DNA from: Planctomycetota bacterium
GTDB taxonomy: Bacteria > Planctomycetota > Phycisphaerae > UBA1845
Length of the DNA stretch: 20,832 bases
Direction of reading: 5' to 3'
Assembly (NCBI GenBank): GCA_024278775.1
Contig: JAJRSP010000069.1
Coordinates: forward strand, 1-20,832
The notes under the pieces are model-generated. The model made no database searches, was not told the DNA's origin, and was given only the letters and a program-made list of their open reading frames with translations. Of this stretch, positions 8,624 through 15,727 are shown in pieces (position 1 is the first letter of the stretch; the number at the start of each line of letters is the position of its first letter). The position numbers and the translations under genes were made by a program.

Positions 8624-9252
8624 TTCCGGCCTCGGATGGTGACGTATGCCGTGTATCGTTTGGGGAAGAAGCTCGGCCAAAAGGTTTCCGTGTCTACATC
8701 GAAGTTATCGCGCATCTCATCGAGCACGCGCATGTGGTTGCAGATGTGCTGAAGGTTGATGTTCCATCCCATCGCGCCGAACGCGGCGGTCATGAGGGCG
8801 TGGACCCCGGGGACACCGACGACGTAACAGCCACCGGGTTTGAGTACCCGACGAACTTCTGAAAAGGCGCGCTGTTGCATGTCGGGGGGTAGGTGTTCGT
8901 GCAGACTGATGGCGATCGCGGCGTCAAGCGAGTTGTCTTCATAGGGTAGCTCGAAGATGCTTCCTTGTTTCAGGAAGAGGTTCAGCCCGAAGGAATCGAA
9001 GGATTGTGCGACTTCCGTTGATCGGCCGTGGATGTCGATGCCATGTATTTCAGTGAATTTTTGTGCCAGGTTGATGAAGGCCACACCACTTCCGTAGCCA
9101 ATATCCAACACACTGTGTCCCACGGGTAGCTCGGCGATGCCGCGTAGGACACGGCTTCGGTACATGCGGCCCAGTACGGGAGTGTGGTAGTACCGCGTCG
9201 GGTCGCGTTCAATCTGGCAGTATTCCGATGGGGCGAGCATCTGTAGTTCCAT
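8620..9252 (-). CDS. Class I SAM-dependent methyltransferase, small
   Basis: The 210-residue protein has a Methyltransf_11-type core. Motif I is LDIGYGSG (49-56), with Tyr where Cys is usual. The acidic ribose binder is D73, and post-motif sequence ELPYEDNSLDAA and a LKPGG turn follow. The Leu-His-Glu-His-Leu-Pro segment is the usual post-IV region. ATG 9252 lies only three bases beyond the preceding gene's stop, and its own stop is ATGA-coupled to the next GT39 gene, so it belongs to this operon. The substrate is unknown; a sugar or lipid-linked sugar is inferred from neighbours. Confidence 0.87.
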   Translation of the reverse strand: MELQMLAPSEYCQIERDPTRYYHTPVLGRMYRSRVLRGIAELPVGHSVLDIGYGSGVAFINLAQKFTEIHGIDIHGRSTEVAQSFDSFGLNLFLKQGSIFELPYEDNSLDAAIAISLHEHLPPDMQQRAFSEVRRVLKPGGCYVVGVPGVHALMTAAFGAMGWNINLQHICNHMRVLDEMRDNFDVDTETFWPSFFPKRYTAYVTIRGRK

Positions 9253-9255
9253 GGC

Positions 9256-10167
9256 TTATGCTTTCTCGGTTTTGGGGTTTGATGTTGGGAAGACCGATGA
9301 GCTCGTTTTTGACAGCGTGATCGACTGAAGGTCCGCGGCAGGATGCGTGCTGATCTTGCCGGCGGTTCGTACGAGCACAATAGTGGCGCGCAGGGCGCAC
9401 CACCGGCTGATGGGAGTCAGCAAGACGTCCAGGCAGCGTGCCAATGGGAGTAGTCGCGCCAGGGGGACCAGCGGCGCAGGTGGTAATCCGTGGGAGCGGA
9501 ATCCGCCCGTGAGTAACCAACTGGCCGCCGGAAACGGTTTGAGCGACTCCAGACGAAGTCGTCCGTCGCGGTAGATTGCTGACATGCCTCCCTTTGGACT
9601 GGAGAAAAACATCTCCGGTATTGCGGCGTTGCCGTCGAAGGCCTCTTTGGGGTGGGCGAACGGACGTAACGGATCCACATGGCGGTCGGCTCCTTCGTGA
9701 TGAATGTGCCGGTAGAAGAGATAGCCTAGTGGAGATGTCCAGGGTTCGAGCATGACGATGCGTCCGCCCAGCGCTAACACGCGAGACGCCTCATCGAGAA
9801 ACTGCAAGGGCCGCGCGATGTGATGGAACACGTCCATCATCACGATATTCCCGGCGGACTCACTCTTGAAGGGAAGCTGACAACCGTCCACGACGGCGTC
9901 GAGCCATGGGGTGGGGGTGATGTCCGTGGCGATGATCTCAGGGCAGAAAGCTTTTAAGAAACCCGGACCGGTACCGAGTTCGATGATCGGCCGCTGCGGA
10001 CCGCATAAGTCGAGAATCGTCTGGAAATAGGACTCGTAGACGCGGCGGAGCGCGGGGTTTTTGGCCCAGGCCGCCCGGTGCGTTTCGAGCATGAGGCGGT
10101 CCGGATCCACGCCGCTATCCTTTGATGGCCGAGCCGATTCGGCTACTTCCGTTGTGATTAAGCCCAT
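9256..10167 (-). CDS. Class I SAM-dependent methyltransferase, first gene of leftward operon
   Basis: The 303-residue protein shows motif I as IELGTGPG (62-69), an acidic residue at D82, and a later VMMDVFHHIARP segment with the LGGR turn. Together these give a complete SAM-binding fold. The sequence between about 140 and 215 is longer than in the minimal fold and carries EPWTSPLGYLFY and several His residues. This resembles methyltransferases that sit in exopolysaccharide clusters. The start is ATG 10167, with a modest purine stretch (caggttacgg) before it. It is the promoter-proximal gene of the leftward operon, transcribed away from the epimerase gene. Confidence 0.86.
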   Translation of the reverse strand: MGLITTEVAESARPSKDSGVDPDRLMLETHRAAWAKNPALRRVYESYFQTILDLCGPQRPIIELGTGPGFLKAFCPEIIATDITPTPWLDAVVDGCQLPFKSESAGNIVMMDVFHHIARPLQFLDEASRVLALGGRIVMLEPWTSPLGYLFYRHIHHEGADRHVDPLRPFAHPKEAFDGNAAIPEMFFSSPKGGMSAIYRDGRLRLESLKPFPAASWLLTGGFRSHGLPPAPLVPLARLLPLARCLDVLLTPISRWCALRATIVLVRTAGKISTHPAADLQSITLSKTSSSVFPTSNPKTEKA

Positions 10168-10296
10168 TTCCGTAACCTGCGCCTACATCCAGAGATCGTA
10201 TGCCATTTTTTTTCGGTCGTGCCTGGTTATCGGCTAATCATGCTCGTGGCTTGTGAGACGCGATTGTTACCGGGCTGAGGAGGTGAAGTGGCCGTG

Positions 10297-10318
10297 GAAG
10301 ATGCCGCACCGCATCTTC
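10297..10318. promoter_or_regulatory. Perfect 8-bp inverted repeat, possible operator
   Basis: The arms gaagatgc (10297-10304) and gcatcttc (10311-10318) are perfect reverse complements around a six-base spacer. The site lies upstream of the weak rightward promoter candidate and has no T-run, so a dimeric regulator site or a leader hairpin is more likely than a terminator. Confidence 0.4.
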
Positions 10319-10369
10319 AGACAGCGACCGCAAGTACCGATAAACCGGCGGGTGTACGCGAGTTATAGG

Positions 10370-10385
10370 GCGATGGATGCATCGC
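10370..10385. promoter_or_regulatory. 6-bp inverted repeat near probable transcription start
   Basis: The arms gcgatg (10370-10375) and catcgc (10380-10385) flank gatg. The repeat sits just after the TATAGG candidate, about where transcription of the rightward operon would start. It could be an operator or a 5' hairpin; chance cannot be excluded at this length. Confidence 0.25.
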
Positions 10386-10416
10386 GTCGCGTATACCGGA
10401 AAACGGTTGACGTGTG

Positions 10417-11388
10417 ATGGTGATACGAAAAATAGTGGTCACGGGCGGGACCGGCTTTCTGGGGCGACAGGTTGTGGAATCGCTTTCCGGCTTCGGTGTG
10501 GATGTGGTGTCGTGCAGCCGGGGAGAAGGCGTGGACCTTCGAGACGACGTTGTGTTCGGTGCCTGGCTCTCGCGAGTGAAGCCGGATTGTGTGGTTCACT
10601 GTGCGGCCCATGTGGGTGGATTGGGTTACGTCGGTCGGCACGCGATCGATGTTTTTCATGATAACGTCGCCATCGGCACCGGGCTGATGAAAGGGCTTCG
10701 TTGCGCCGGTGTGGATCGACTGTTATCCGTAATGCCCAACTGCACCTATCCCGGGGACAAAGAGGTCTATCGGGAGCGCGAATGGTGGGACGGTGCCATG
10801 CACGAAAGCGTGTTGATGTATGGTTTGCCTCGTAAGATGTTGTGGGGGCTATGCCAGACATACGGACCGGTGTCTGGGCTTCGGTCGGCGCATTTGATAT
10901 TACCGAATTTGTACGGTCCCGGTGACCATTTCGATTCCCTTCGTTCCCATGCGTTGGGGGCGCTAGTACGAAAAATCGTAGATGCCGATCGCGACGGTAC
11001 GTCCAGCGTGGAGCTGTGGGGTACGGGTACGCCGGTTCGCGAATGGATGTACGTTCGAGATGCGGCCGAGGCGATCGCGCGTTTTCTGGACTGCTGTGGT
11101 GTGGGGGAGGCAGAAAGCAGCGGTCACGATATCTACAACGTCGGTATTGGAGAGGGTGTTTCGATTGCGGCGCTGGCCGAGGCCATTCGCGACGCCGTGG
11201 GTTGGTCCGGTACCTTTACGTTTGACACGACTCGTCCCGATGGTGCGATGCACAAGCTCCTTGATGGCAGGCGTTTTTGCGAGATGACCGGGTGGTTGCC
11301 GTCATATTCGTTGAATGAGGGCATCGAAGAGACCGTGGCCTGGTATCAGGCCCAAGCCATAAGTGAGCTTAGTCATGCAGGTTCCTGA
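10417..11388 (+). CDS. NAD-dependent sugar epimerase/reductase, GDP-L-fucose-synthase-like
   Basis: The 323-residue SDR protein starts with the nucleotide-binding motif VTGGTGFLG (8-16). It carries VELWGTGTPVREWMYVRDAA, the diagnostic segment of GDP-fucose synthase-like enzymes, and a NLYGPGDHFD motif. Those enzymes epimerise and reduce a 4-keto-6-deoxy nucleotide sugar. The classical Ser-Tyr-x3-Lys triad looks altered: N108-C109 stands where Ser-Cys is usual, and Y135 is followed by R139 then K140, so the Lys position holds Arg. No GDP-mannose 4,6-dehydratase gene is visible to make its substrate. ATG 10417 is chosen; GTG codons flank it at 10414 and 10420. Its 3' end overlaps the aminotransferase gene. 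The precise sugar is unknown. Confidence 0.85.
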   Translation: MVIRKIVVTGGTGFLGRQVVESLSGFGVDVVSCSRGEGVDLRDDVVFGAWLSRVKPDCVVHCAAHVGGLGYVGRHAIDVFHDNVAIGTGLMKGLRCAGVDRLLSVMPNCTYPGDKEVYREREWWDGAMHESVLMYGLPRKMLWGLCQTYGPVSGLRSAHLILPNLYGPGDHFDSLRSHALGALVRKIVDADRDGTSSVELWGTGTPVREWMYVRDAAEAIARFLDCCGVGEAESSGHDIYNVGIGEGVSIAALAEAIRDAVGWSGTFTFDTTRPDGAMHKLLDGRRFCEMTGWLPSYSLNEGIEETVAWYQAQAISELSHAGS

Positions 11389-12514
11389 GTTTAGCCCCGT
11401 ACTGCAAAAGGAAGAGTTGTTTTCCGTTATGGAGACGATCGAGGACAATTGGATCACGGAAGGTAAGAAGACCAAAGCATTGGAAGAGGCACTGGCGGAG
11501 TTTACCGGGGCACGGCATGTGATCATGATGCCCAACGGTACGCTCGCGATTTTTGCGGCGCTGAAGGTGCTGGGGATTGGTCCGGGTGACGAGGTGATCG
11601 TACCGGACTTCACGTTCTTTGGTACGGCGTCTGCGGTGATTCTGACCGGGGCCAAGCCGGTGCTGGTGGATGTGGATGAGTACGATTTCAACATCAGCGT
11701 CGCGTCGGCTGAATTGGCGATTACCGACCGTACCCGGGCGATTGTGCCGGTGCATATGTATGGTCAGTCGTGTGATATGCAGGCGGTGACGTCGCTGGCC
11801 AAGCGGCACAACCTCTTTGTGGTGGAAGATGCGGCGCAGGGGATGGGCGTGACGTTCGGTGAGAGACACGTAGGGACGCTCGGCGATATCGGTTGTGTGT
11901 CGTTCTTTGCAGATAAGACCATGACCACCGGCGAGGGCGGCGCGCTTTTTGTCAACGACGATCGGCTGGCTGAGGAATGTATTTACTTTAAGAATCAGGG
12001 ACGGTTGCATCGCGGATCTTTTGTGCATGAACGAGTGGGCTACAACTTCCGCATCACCGACCTCCAGGCTGCGATTGGTGTGGCCCAGTTCGACCGTCTT
12101 GGTGTGACCATCGAGCGAAAGCTAGCGCTGCGAGATACTTATTATACCCGTTTGCCGGAGTGTCCCGGCGTGCGTTTTGCACGCGACAATGGGTTTGGAA
12201 ACGTCGTTCCGTTTCGCGTGAACATCCTCGTGGATGACCCGGAGGGGCTTTCGGCGTATCTCAAGCAGCGGGGCATCCAGACGCGGCGGTTCTTTTACCC
12301 CCTACATCTCCAGCCCAGTCTGAATTCGGATAACTGCGTCGTGCCGTTCAAGCCGATCAGCTCGATTCGTCTGTTTGAGCAGGGCTTGATGCTTCCGAGC
12401 GGACTCGATCTGAGTGATGAGCAGATTGATTATGTGTGCGCCGCGATACAGTCGTTCCAATGCGAGCGGTACGACGTGCAGACGGGCTTGATGCCGCGTA
12501 TGGTTCGTGAGTAG
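11375..12514 (+). CDS. DegT/DnrJ/EryC1-family sugar aminotransferase, perosamine-synthase-like
   Basis: The 379-residue PLP enzyme has all family landmarks: substrate-loop GKKTKALEEAL, EVIVPDFTFFGTASA, the PLP-ring aspartate in VVEDAAQGMG, and the Schiff-base Lys in FFADKTMTTGEGG (K181). The KTMTTGEGG form is closest in memory to GDP-perosamine synthases, which aminate a 4-keto-6-deoxy sugar at C4. The C-terminal domain has the usual RRFFYPLHLQP segment. ATG 11375 lies inside the end of the epimerase gene (14-base overlap); GTG 11363 is an alternative. It would use the ketosugar made by an unseen dehydratase, giving an amino sugar that the downstream methyltransferase could modify. Confidence 0.9.
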   Translation: MQVPEFSPVLQKEELFSVMETIEDNWITEGKKTKALEEALAEFTGARHVIMMPNGTLAIFAALKVLGIGPGDEVIVPDFTFFGTASAVILTGAKPVLVDVDEYDFNISVASAELAITDRTRAIVPVHMYGQSCDMQAVTSLAKRHNLFVVEDAAQGMGVTFGERHVGTLGDIGCVSFFADKTMTTGEGGALFVNDDRLAEECIYFKNQGRLHRGSFVHERVGYNFRITDLQAAIGVAQFDRLGVTIERKLALRDTYYTRLPECPGVRFARDNGFGNVVPFRVNILVDDPEGLSAYLKQRGIQTRRFFYPLHLQPSLNSDNCVVPFKPISSIRLFEQGLMLPSGLDLSDEQIDYVCAAIQSFQCERYDVQTGLMPRMVRE

Positions 12515-12528
12515 ATCGGGACGCCTTT

Positions 12529-14043
12529 TTGCCAACGCTTACGGAACAATCCACCGGTCTTGAACCATCCGTTACTGAATGCGGCATCCGCCGCCGAGAG
12601 GTTTCGGAAGTAGCCGCACCACCGGATACGAGCCGCGTGACGCAGCAGGAGCGACGTGGTCTTTCGGATGCGGCGGCATCCCTCGACGGTTGGCGGCGGC
12701 GTAATTATTTCTATTGGAAAAAAAAGATCGAGTATCTGCGGTTTGCGATTCCCAAAGGGGAGTCGGTGCTGTTGTTCGGCTGCGAGGATGGTGCGTTGTT
12801 GGACGCGTTGGCCCCGTCGCGCGGGGTGGGCGTGGATGCGTCGCAAGACATGATCGCGCTGGCCACTGAACGGTTTCCGAAACACCGGTTTCTCGCGGCC
12901 CCGGACCTCCGACCTCCGGGGGATGGGTCTTATAGCTACATCGTGGTGAACGACGTGGCCGGTACCGTTGACGATCTGTTCCTCTTTCTGCAAGGGCTCG
13001 TTCCACTGTGTCGACCCGACACGCGCATCGTCATTGTCCAGCACAATTATCTCTGGCGTCTGGTGTTTCGGGTTGCGGAGTGGTTGCGTTTGAAGCGTCG
13101 CAGCGCGATTCAGAATTGGCTGAGTTGCGGGGACATGACGACCTTCCTGGCAGGGGCTGGTTTTGAGACCTTGGATGTGCGATGGAAATTGCATTGTCCG
13201 AAGTTTTTGTTCGGGTTGGGGCCTGTGGTGAACGCAGCGGCTTCGGTGATGCCCTTCGTGGGGCGGTTGGCCTCTACGGAGTACCTGATGGCGAGACCAG
13301 CCGCGGATCCATCAGCGGCGGTGGAAAAGACTGCGACGATTGTACTCACCACTCGGGATGAACGTGACAACATCGAGCCGATACTCAAGGCGATCCCCGA
13401 TATCGGCGCTGGCACGGAGATCTTGTTTGTCGAGGGTCACTCGACTGATGGAACGCGGGAAGAGATTGAGCGGGTGATCGAGGCGCATCCGGAGCGGGAC
13501 ATTCGTCTTCTGGTTCAAGATGGCGTGGGCCAGGGAGACGCGATTCGGAAGGGTTTTTCGCACGCCCATGGCGACGTCATCATTCTGCTGGAGGCCGACC
13601 AGACATCGCCGCCACAGGATGTGCGTAAGGCGTTTGATATTGTGGCGGCGGGTCGAGCCGAGTTTGTAAACGGTACGAGGTTTGTTTATCCGCGTGACAA
13701 GGGGGCGATGCCGTGGCCTAACGTCGTCGGCAACTGGGTGTTTGCGATGTGGTTCACCTGGTTTCTGGGGCAGAGAACCTCTGACGTACTATGTGGCATC
13801 AAGGCGATCGACCGAAAACAATTTCACCGTCTGAATCAGAACTGGGGGTTTTTAGGTTTGTTTGACCCATTCGGAGATTTCGAGTTGGCGTTTGGGGCGG
13901 CGCGGTTGGCGTTGAAGACCTGCGAAGTCCCGACGCGATATGGTTGCCGGGGTTACGGGGAACCTAAATCGCGTGTGTTTCGTCACGGAATGATGTTGTT
14001 GCGGATGGCGTTCCGCGCTACGGCGGTGTTCAAATGTCGATAA
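12529..14043 (+). CDS. Fused methyltransferase-like domain plus GT2 glycosyltransferase
   Basis: The 504-residue protein has two domains. Residues about 60-235 resemble a class I methyltransferase, with a weakened motif I LLFGCEDGALL (81-91) and an acidic residue at D103. Residues about 268-504 are a GT2 GT-A domain with IVLTTRDERDN, FVEGHSTDGT (300-309) and E355-A-D357 where DAD is usual. The FVEG and EAD forms suggest a GT2 subfamily associated with polyprenyl or exopolysaccharide sugars. The start is a TTG at 12529, 14 bases after the previous stop, with a modest GGGA before it. GTG 12637 would remove 36 low-complexity residues. It overlaps the next gene by 10 bases. It may methylate and transfer the same sugar. 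Confidence 0.82.
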   Translation: MPTLTEQSTGLEPSVTECGIRRREVSEVAAPPDTSRVTQQERRGLSDAAASLDGWRRRNYFYWKKKIEYLRFAIPKGESVLLFGCEDGALLDALAPSRGVGVDASQDMIALATERFPKHRFLAAPDLRPPGDGSYSYIVVNDVAGTVDDLFLFLQGLVPLCRPDTRIVIVQHNYLWRLVFRVAEWLRLKRRSAIQNWLSCGDMTTFLAGAGFETLDVRWKLHCPKFLFGLGPVVNAAASVMPFVGRLASTEYLMARPAADPSAAVEKTATIVLTTRDERDNIEPILKAIPDIGAGTEILFVEGHSTDGTREEIERVIEAHPERDIRLLVQDGVGQGDAIRKGFSHAHGDVIILLEADQTSPPQDVRKAFDIVAAGRAEFVNGTRFVYPRDKGAMPWPNVVGNWVFAMWFTWFLGQRTSDVLCGIKAIDRKQFHRLNQNWGFLGLFDPFGDFELAFGAARLALKTCEVPTRYGCRGYGEPKSRVFRHGMMLLRMAFRATAVFKCR

Positions 14044-14858
14044 CCACAGCACCGGCACCCCGGCCTGACTACCATGATCGGTTTGCGGCCGTCTATGATA
14101 CGTTCTACCGACGCCGGGACATCGCGGGTGAGGTCGCCTTGGCGGCGGAGTTGCTCGGTGTGTCTGGTGCCGGAGGTGACGGGGGTCACGTGTTGGACTT
14201 CGGGTGCGGTACGGGTTCGCATGTGCTGGAGTTCGTAAGGCAAGGTTTCGTGGCGACGGGGTTCGACGTGTCTGAGTTCATGGTCGCCGAGGCGTTGGAA
14301 AAAGCGGCTTGTACGTATGATACGACGGTCGCGTTTGCTCACGGTGATCTCGGTGAGTTCTGCGAGAGCCGGGGGAGCTGTCGTTTTGACGGCGGCGTGA
14401 GTTTTTTCAATGTGCTCAACTGTATGGCCTCCGCGAGCGCGATGGTACGTGATCTCCAATTGATACGTGGTCTCCTGGCACCGGGTGCCCGGATGTTGGT
14501 CGACGTGTGGAACGGGGCGGCCGTCTTTGTGGATGAGCCGCGTCCGGACGTGCGGCATTTTTCGGATAGCGACGAACCGAACGTGGAGGTGATTCGCATT
14601 ACGATTCCGACGATCGACCGAGTGGAGCAGCGGTGTACGCTTCAGTACCGGGTGCTGACGCTGAACCGGGGGGACGGGCGATTCAGTGAGTTTGAATCGA
14701 TCCACAAGCTTCACTTTCTCACGCCGACACAGTACCGACATGTGTTTGAACTGGCTGGTTTTTCGGTAGTGGATGAGTTTCCCAAGGCCAAGCCCGGCAC
14801 AGCCATCTCCGACACCGATTGGTATATCAGCTATCTGGTGGCGAGTCCGGCCGGCTGA
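14034..14858 (+). CDS. Class I SAM methyltransferase, amino-sugar N-methyltransferase-like
   Basis: The 274-residue protein has LDFGCGTG (54-61), acidic D78, and an N-terminal AAVYDTFY segment. A C-terminal LTPTQYRHVFELAGFSV motif follows. The YDxFY opening and the final LT..QYR..F..AGF pattern recall the DesVI/TylM1 group that N,N-dimethylates TDP-amino sugars, and related glycine N-methyltransferase folds. Since the perosamine-synthase-like aminotransferase is two genes upstream, N-methylation of its product is a reasonable guess, but O-methylation is not excluded. ATG 14034 overlaps the preceding stop. It is the last gene before a 191-bp gap. Confidence 0.82.
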   Translation: MSITTAPAPRPDYHDRFAAVYDTFYRRRDIAGEVALAAELLGVSGAGGDGGHVLDFGCGTGSHVLEFVRQGFVATGFDVSEFMVAEALEKAACTYDTTVAFAHGDLGEFCESRGSCRFDGGVSFFNVLNCMASASAMVRDLQLIRGLLAPGARMLVDVWNGAAVFVDEPRPDVRHFSDSDEPNVEVIRITIPTIDRVEQRCTLQYRVLTLNRGDGRFSEFESIHKLHFLTPTQYRHVFELAGFSVVDEFPKAKPGTAISDTDWYISYLVASPAG

Positions 14859-15049
14859 CCCGTGCGCGTGACACGGCCCTGGGTGTATGGCCACTCGTTC
14901 TGGCAAAGCAGCTCGTAGCGGGCCTATGCCCACATCCCCGGTTACGCCCATTGACTTTCGATAAAGCAAACCGCTTCAGCGCTTCCCTTTGGATGTCCGA
15001 TATTACCGGAGTGTAGCTTGTGCGGGGTCGGTGTGCGCGGTGATAAGCG
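14859..15049 (+). other. 191-bp gap splitting the rightward gene set
   Basis: I see no gene here. A small GC hairpin (CCGTG/CACGG, near 14870-14886) follows the methyltransferase stop. TTGACT at 14951 resembles a -35 box, but no -10-like hexamer lies at the right distance. The gap may hold a promoter for the isomerase-E1 block or be transcribed through. No tRNA is recognisable. Confidence 0.35.
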
Positions 15050-15727
15050 ATGACGCGAGACTATCGAAACGAGATGCAATCGGCGCTGGGGCTTCTTCGT
15101 CTAGAGGAGATCGACTCGGCGGCCAGTGCGTTGAGCGTGGCGCTTCACGAGGGGGGTCACGTATTTGTATTCGGAAATGGCGGTAGTGCGGCCACGGCTT
15201 CTCATTTGGTGGTGGACCTGGGGAAACTCGCGCGTGAAACGTCGAATTGTCGGGTGCGCGTAGTGTCGCTCGTTGACAATGTGCCGTGGCTGACGGCCTC
15301 GGCCAATGATTTGTGCTTTGAGGAATGTTTCGCGGAGCCGCTTCGGGTGATGGCACGCCCCGGTGATCTGGTGGTGGGTATCAGCGCGTCGGGCGACTCG
15401 GAAAACATGGTGCGAGCGTTTGCGGTGGCTCGTGATGCCGGGGCTCAGCGGTTGGCGTTGGTTGGGTTTTCGGGGGGACGCATGGCCGATATGGCGACGC
15501 ACCGTGTCTGGGTAGAGTCGGATGACTACGGCGTGGTCGAGACGGCGCACGTGTTCGTGGTCCATGCGATGATTCGTGCGGTGCGCGGCGTGATCGAGGG
15601 AGATGTCGCAGCTCACGGCGCACCTATCATCACCGCTTCGCGGCGGTACGTTGGCCGGGTGGCGGCTGTGGCGGACGGGCTGGCCGTGACCGGGCGATTG
15701 TCCGACGGCGTTAGGGTGGCACCATGA
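15050..15727 (+). CDS. SIS-domain sugar-phosphate isomerase, GmhA-like
   Basis: The 225-residue protein has the SIS fold: GNGGSAATASH (42-52), the phosphate-binding ISASGDSEN (111-119), and the C-terminal helix VVETAHVFVVH (162-172). It resembles sedoheptulose-7-phosphate isomerase (GmhA). The four metal/catalytic positions of GmhA (H61, E65, Q172, H180 in the E. coli numbering) map by spacing to H52, D56, E164 and H172 here, so a divalent metal site is likely but two ligands are changed. A ketose-phosphate/aldose-phosphate isomerisation is the best guess. The stop overlaps the E1 alpha start as ATGA, which suggests a linked function. No other heptose gene (kinase or adenylyl/guanylyltransferase) is in the window. 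Confidence 0.88.
   Translation: MTRDYRNEMQSALGLLRLEEIDSAASALSVALHEGGHVFVFGNGGSAATASHLVVDLGKLARETSNCRVRVVSLVDNVPWLTASANDLCFEECFAEPLRVMARPGDLVVGISASGDSENMVRAFAVARDAGAQRLALVGFSGGRMADMATHRVWVESDDYGVVETAHVFVVHAMIRAVRGVIEGDVAAHGAPIITASRRYVGRVAAVADGLAVTGRLSDGVRVAP

Larger units (their letters stand above)
10168..10416. promoter_or_regulatory. Divergent intergenic region between the two operons
   Basis: These 249 bp must contain the promoters of both the leftward and the rightward gene sets, since the flanking genes are divergent. On the plus strand, TAAACC (10341-10346) and TATAGG (10364-10369) are 17 bases apart and weakly resemble -35 and -10 boxes. No good sigma-70 match is seen on the minus strand. 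A T8 run (10206-10213; A8 on the minus strand) could bend DNA. Two inverted repeats lie in the half near the epimerase. No tRNA or small gene is visible. Confidence 0.5.

Noticed and set aside
10168..10416. tRNA or small RNA gene in the divergent region
   Set aside because: No tRNA T-arm or acceptor pattern and no terminator-like T-run after a hairpin in the right orientation could be found.
12430..13194. 254-residue leftward open frame
   Set aside because: It lies opposite the aminotransferase end and the fusion protein; it shows no recognisable motif and is explained as a GC-rich shadow.
13983..14969. 328-residue leftward open frame
   Set aside because: It is antisense to the amino-sugar methyltransferase, with Arg/His-rich composition and no domain signature. 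High GC makes long antisense frames common.
14819..15016. 65-residue plus-strand frame crossing the methyltransferase stop into the gap
   Set aside because: It begins inside the methyltransferase coding sequence, has no motif and shows no supporting ribosome binding site.
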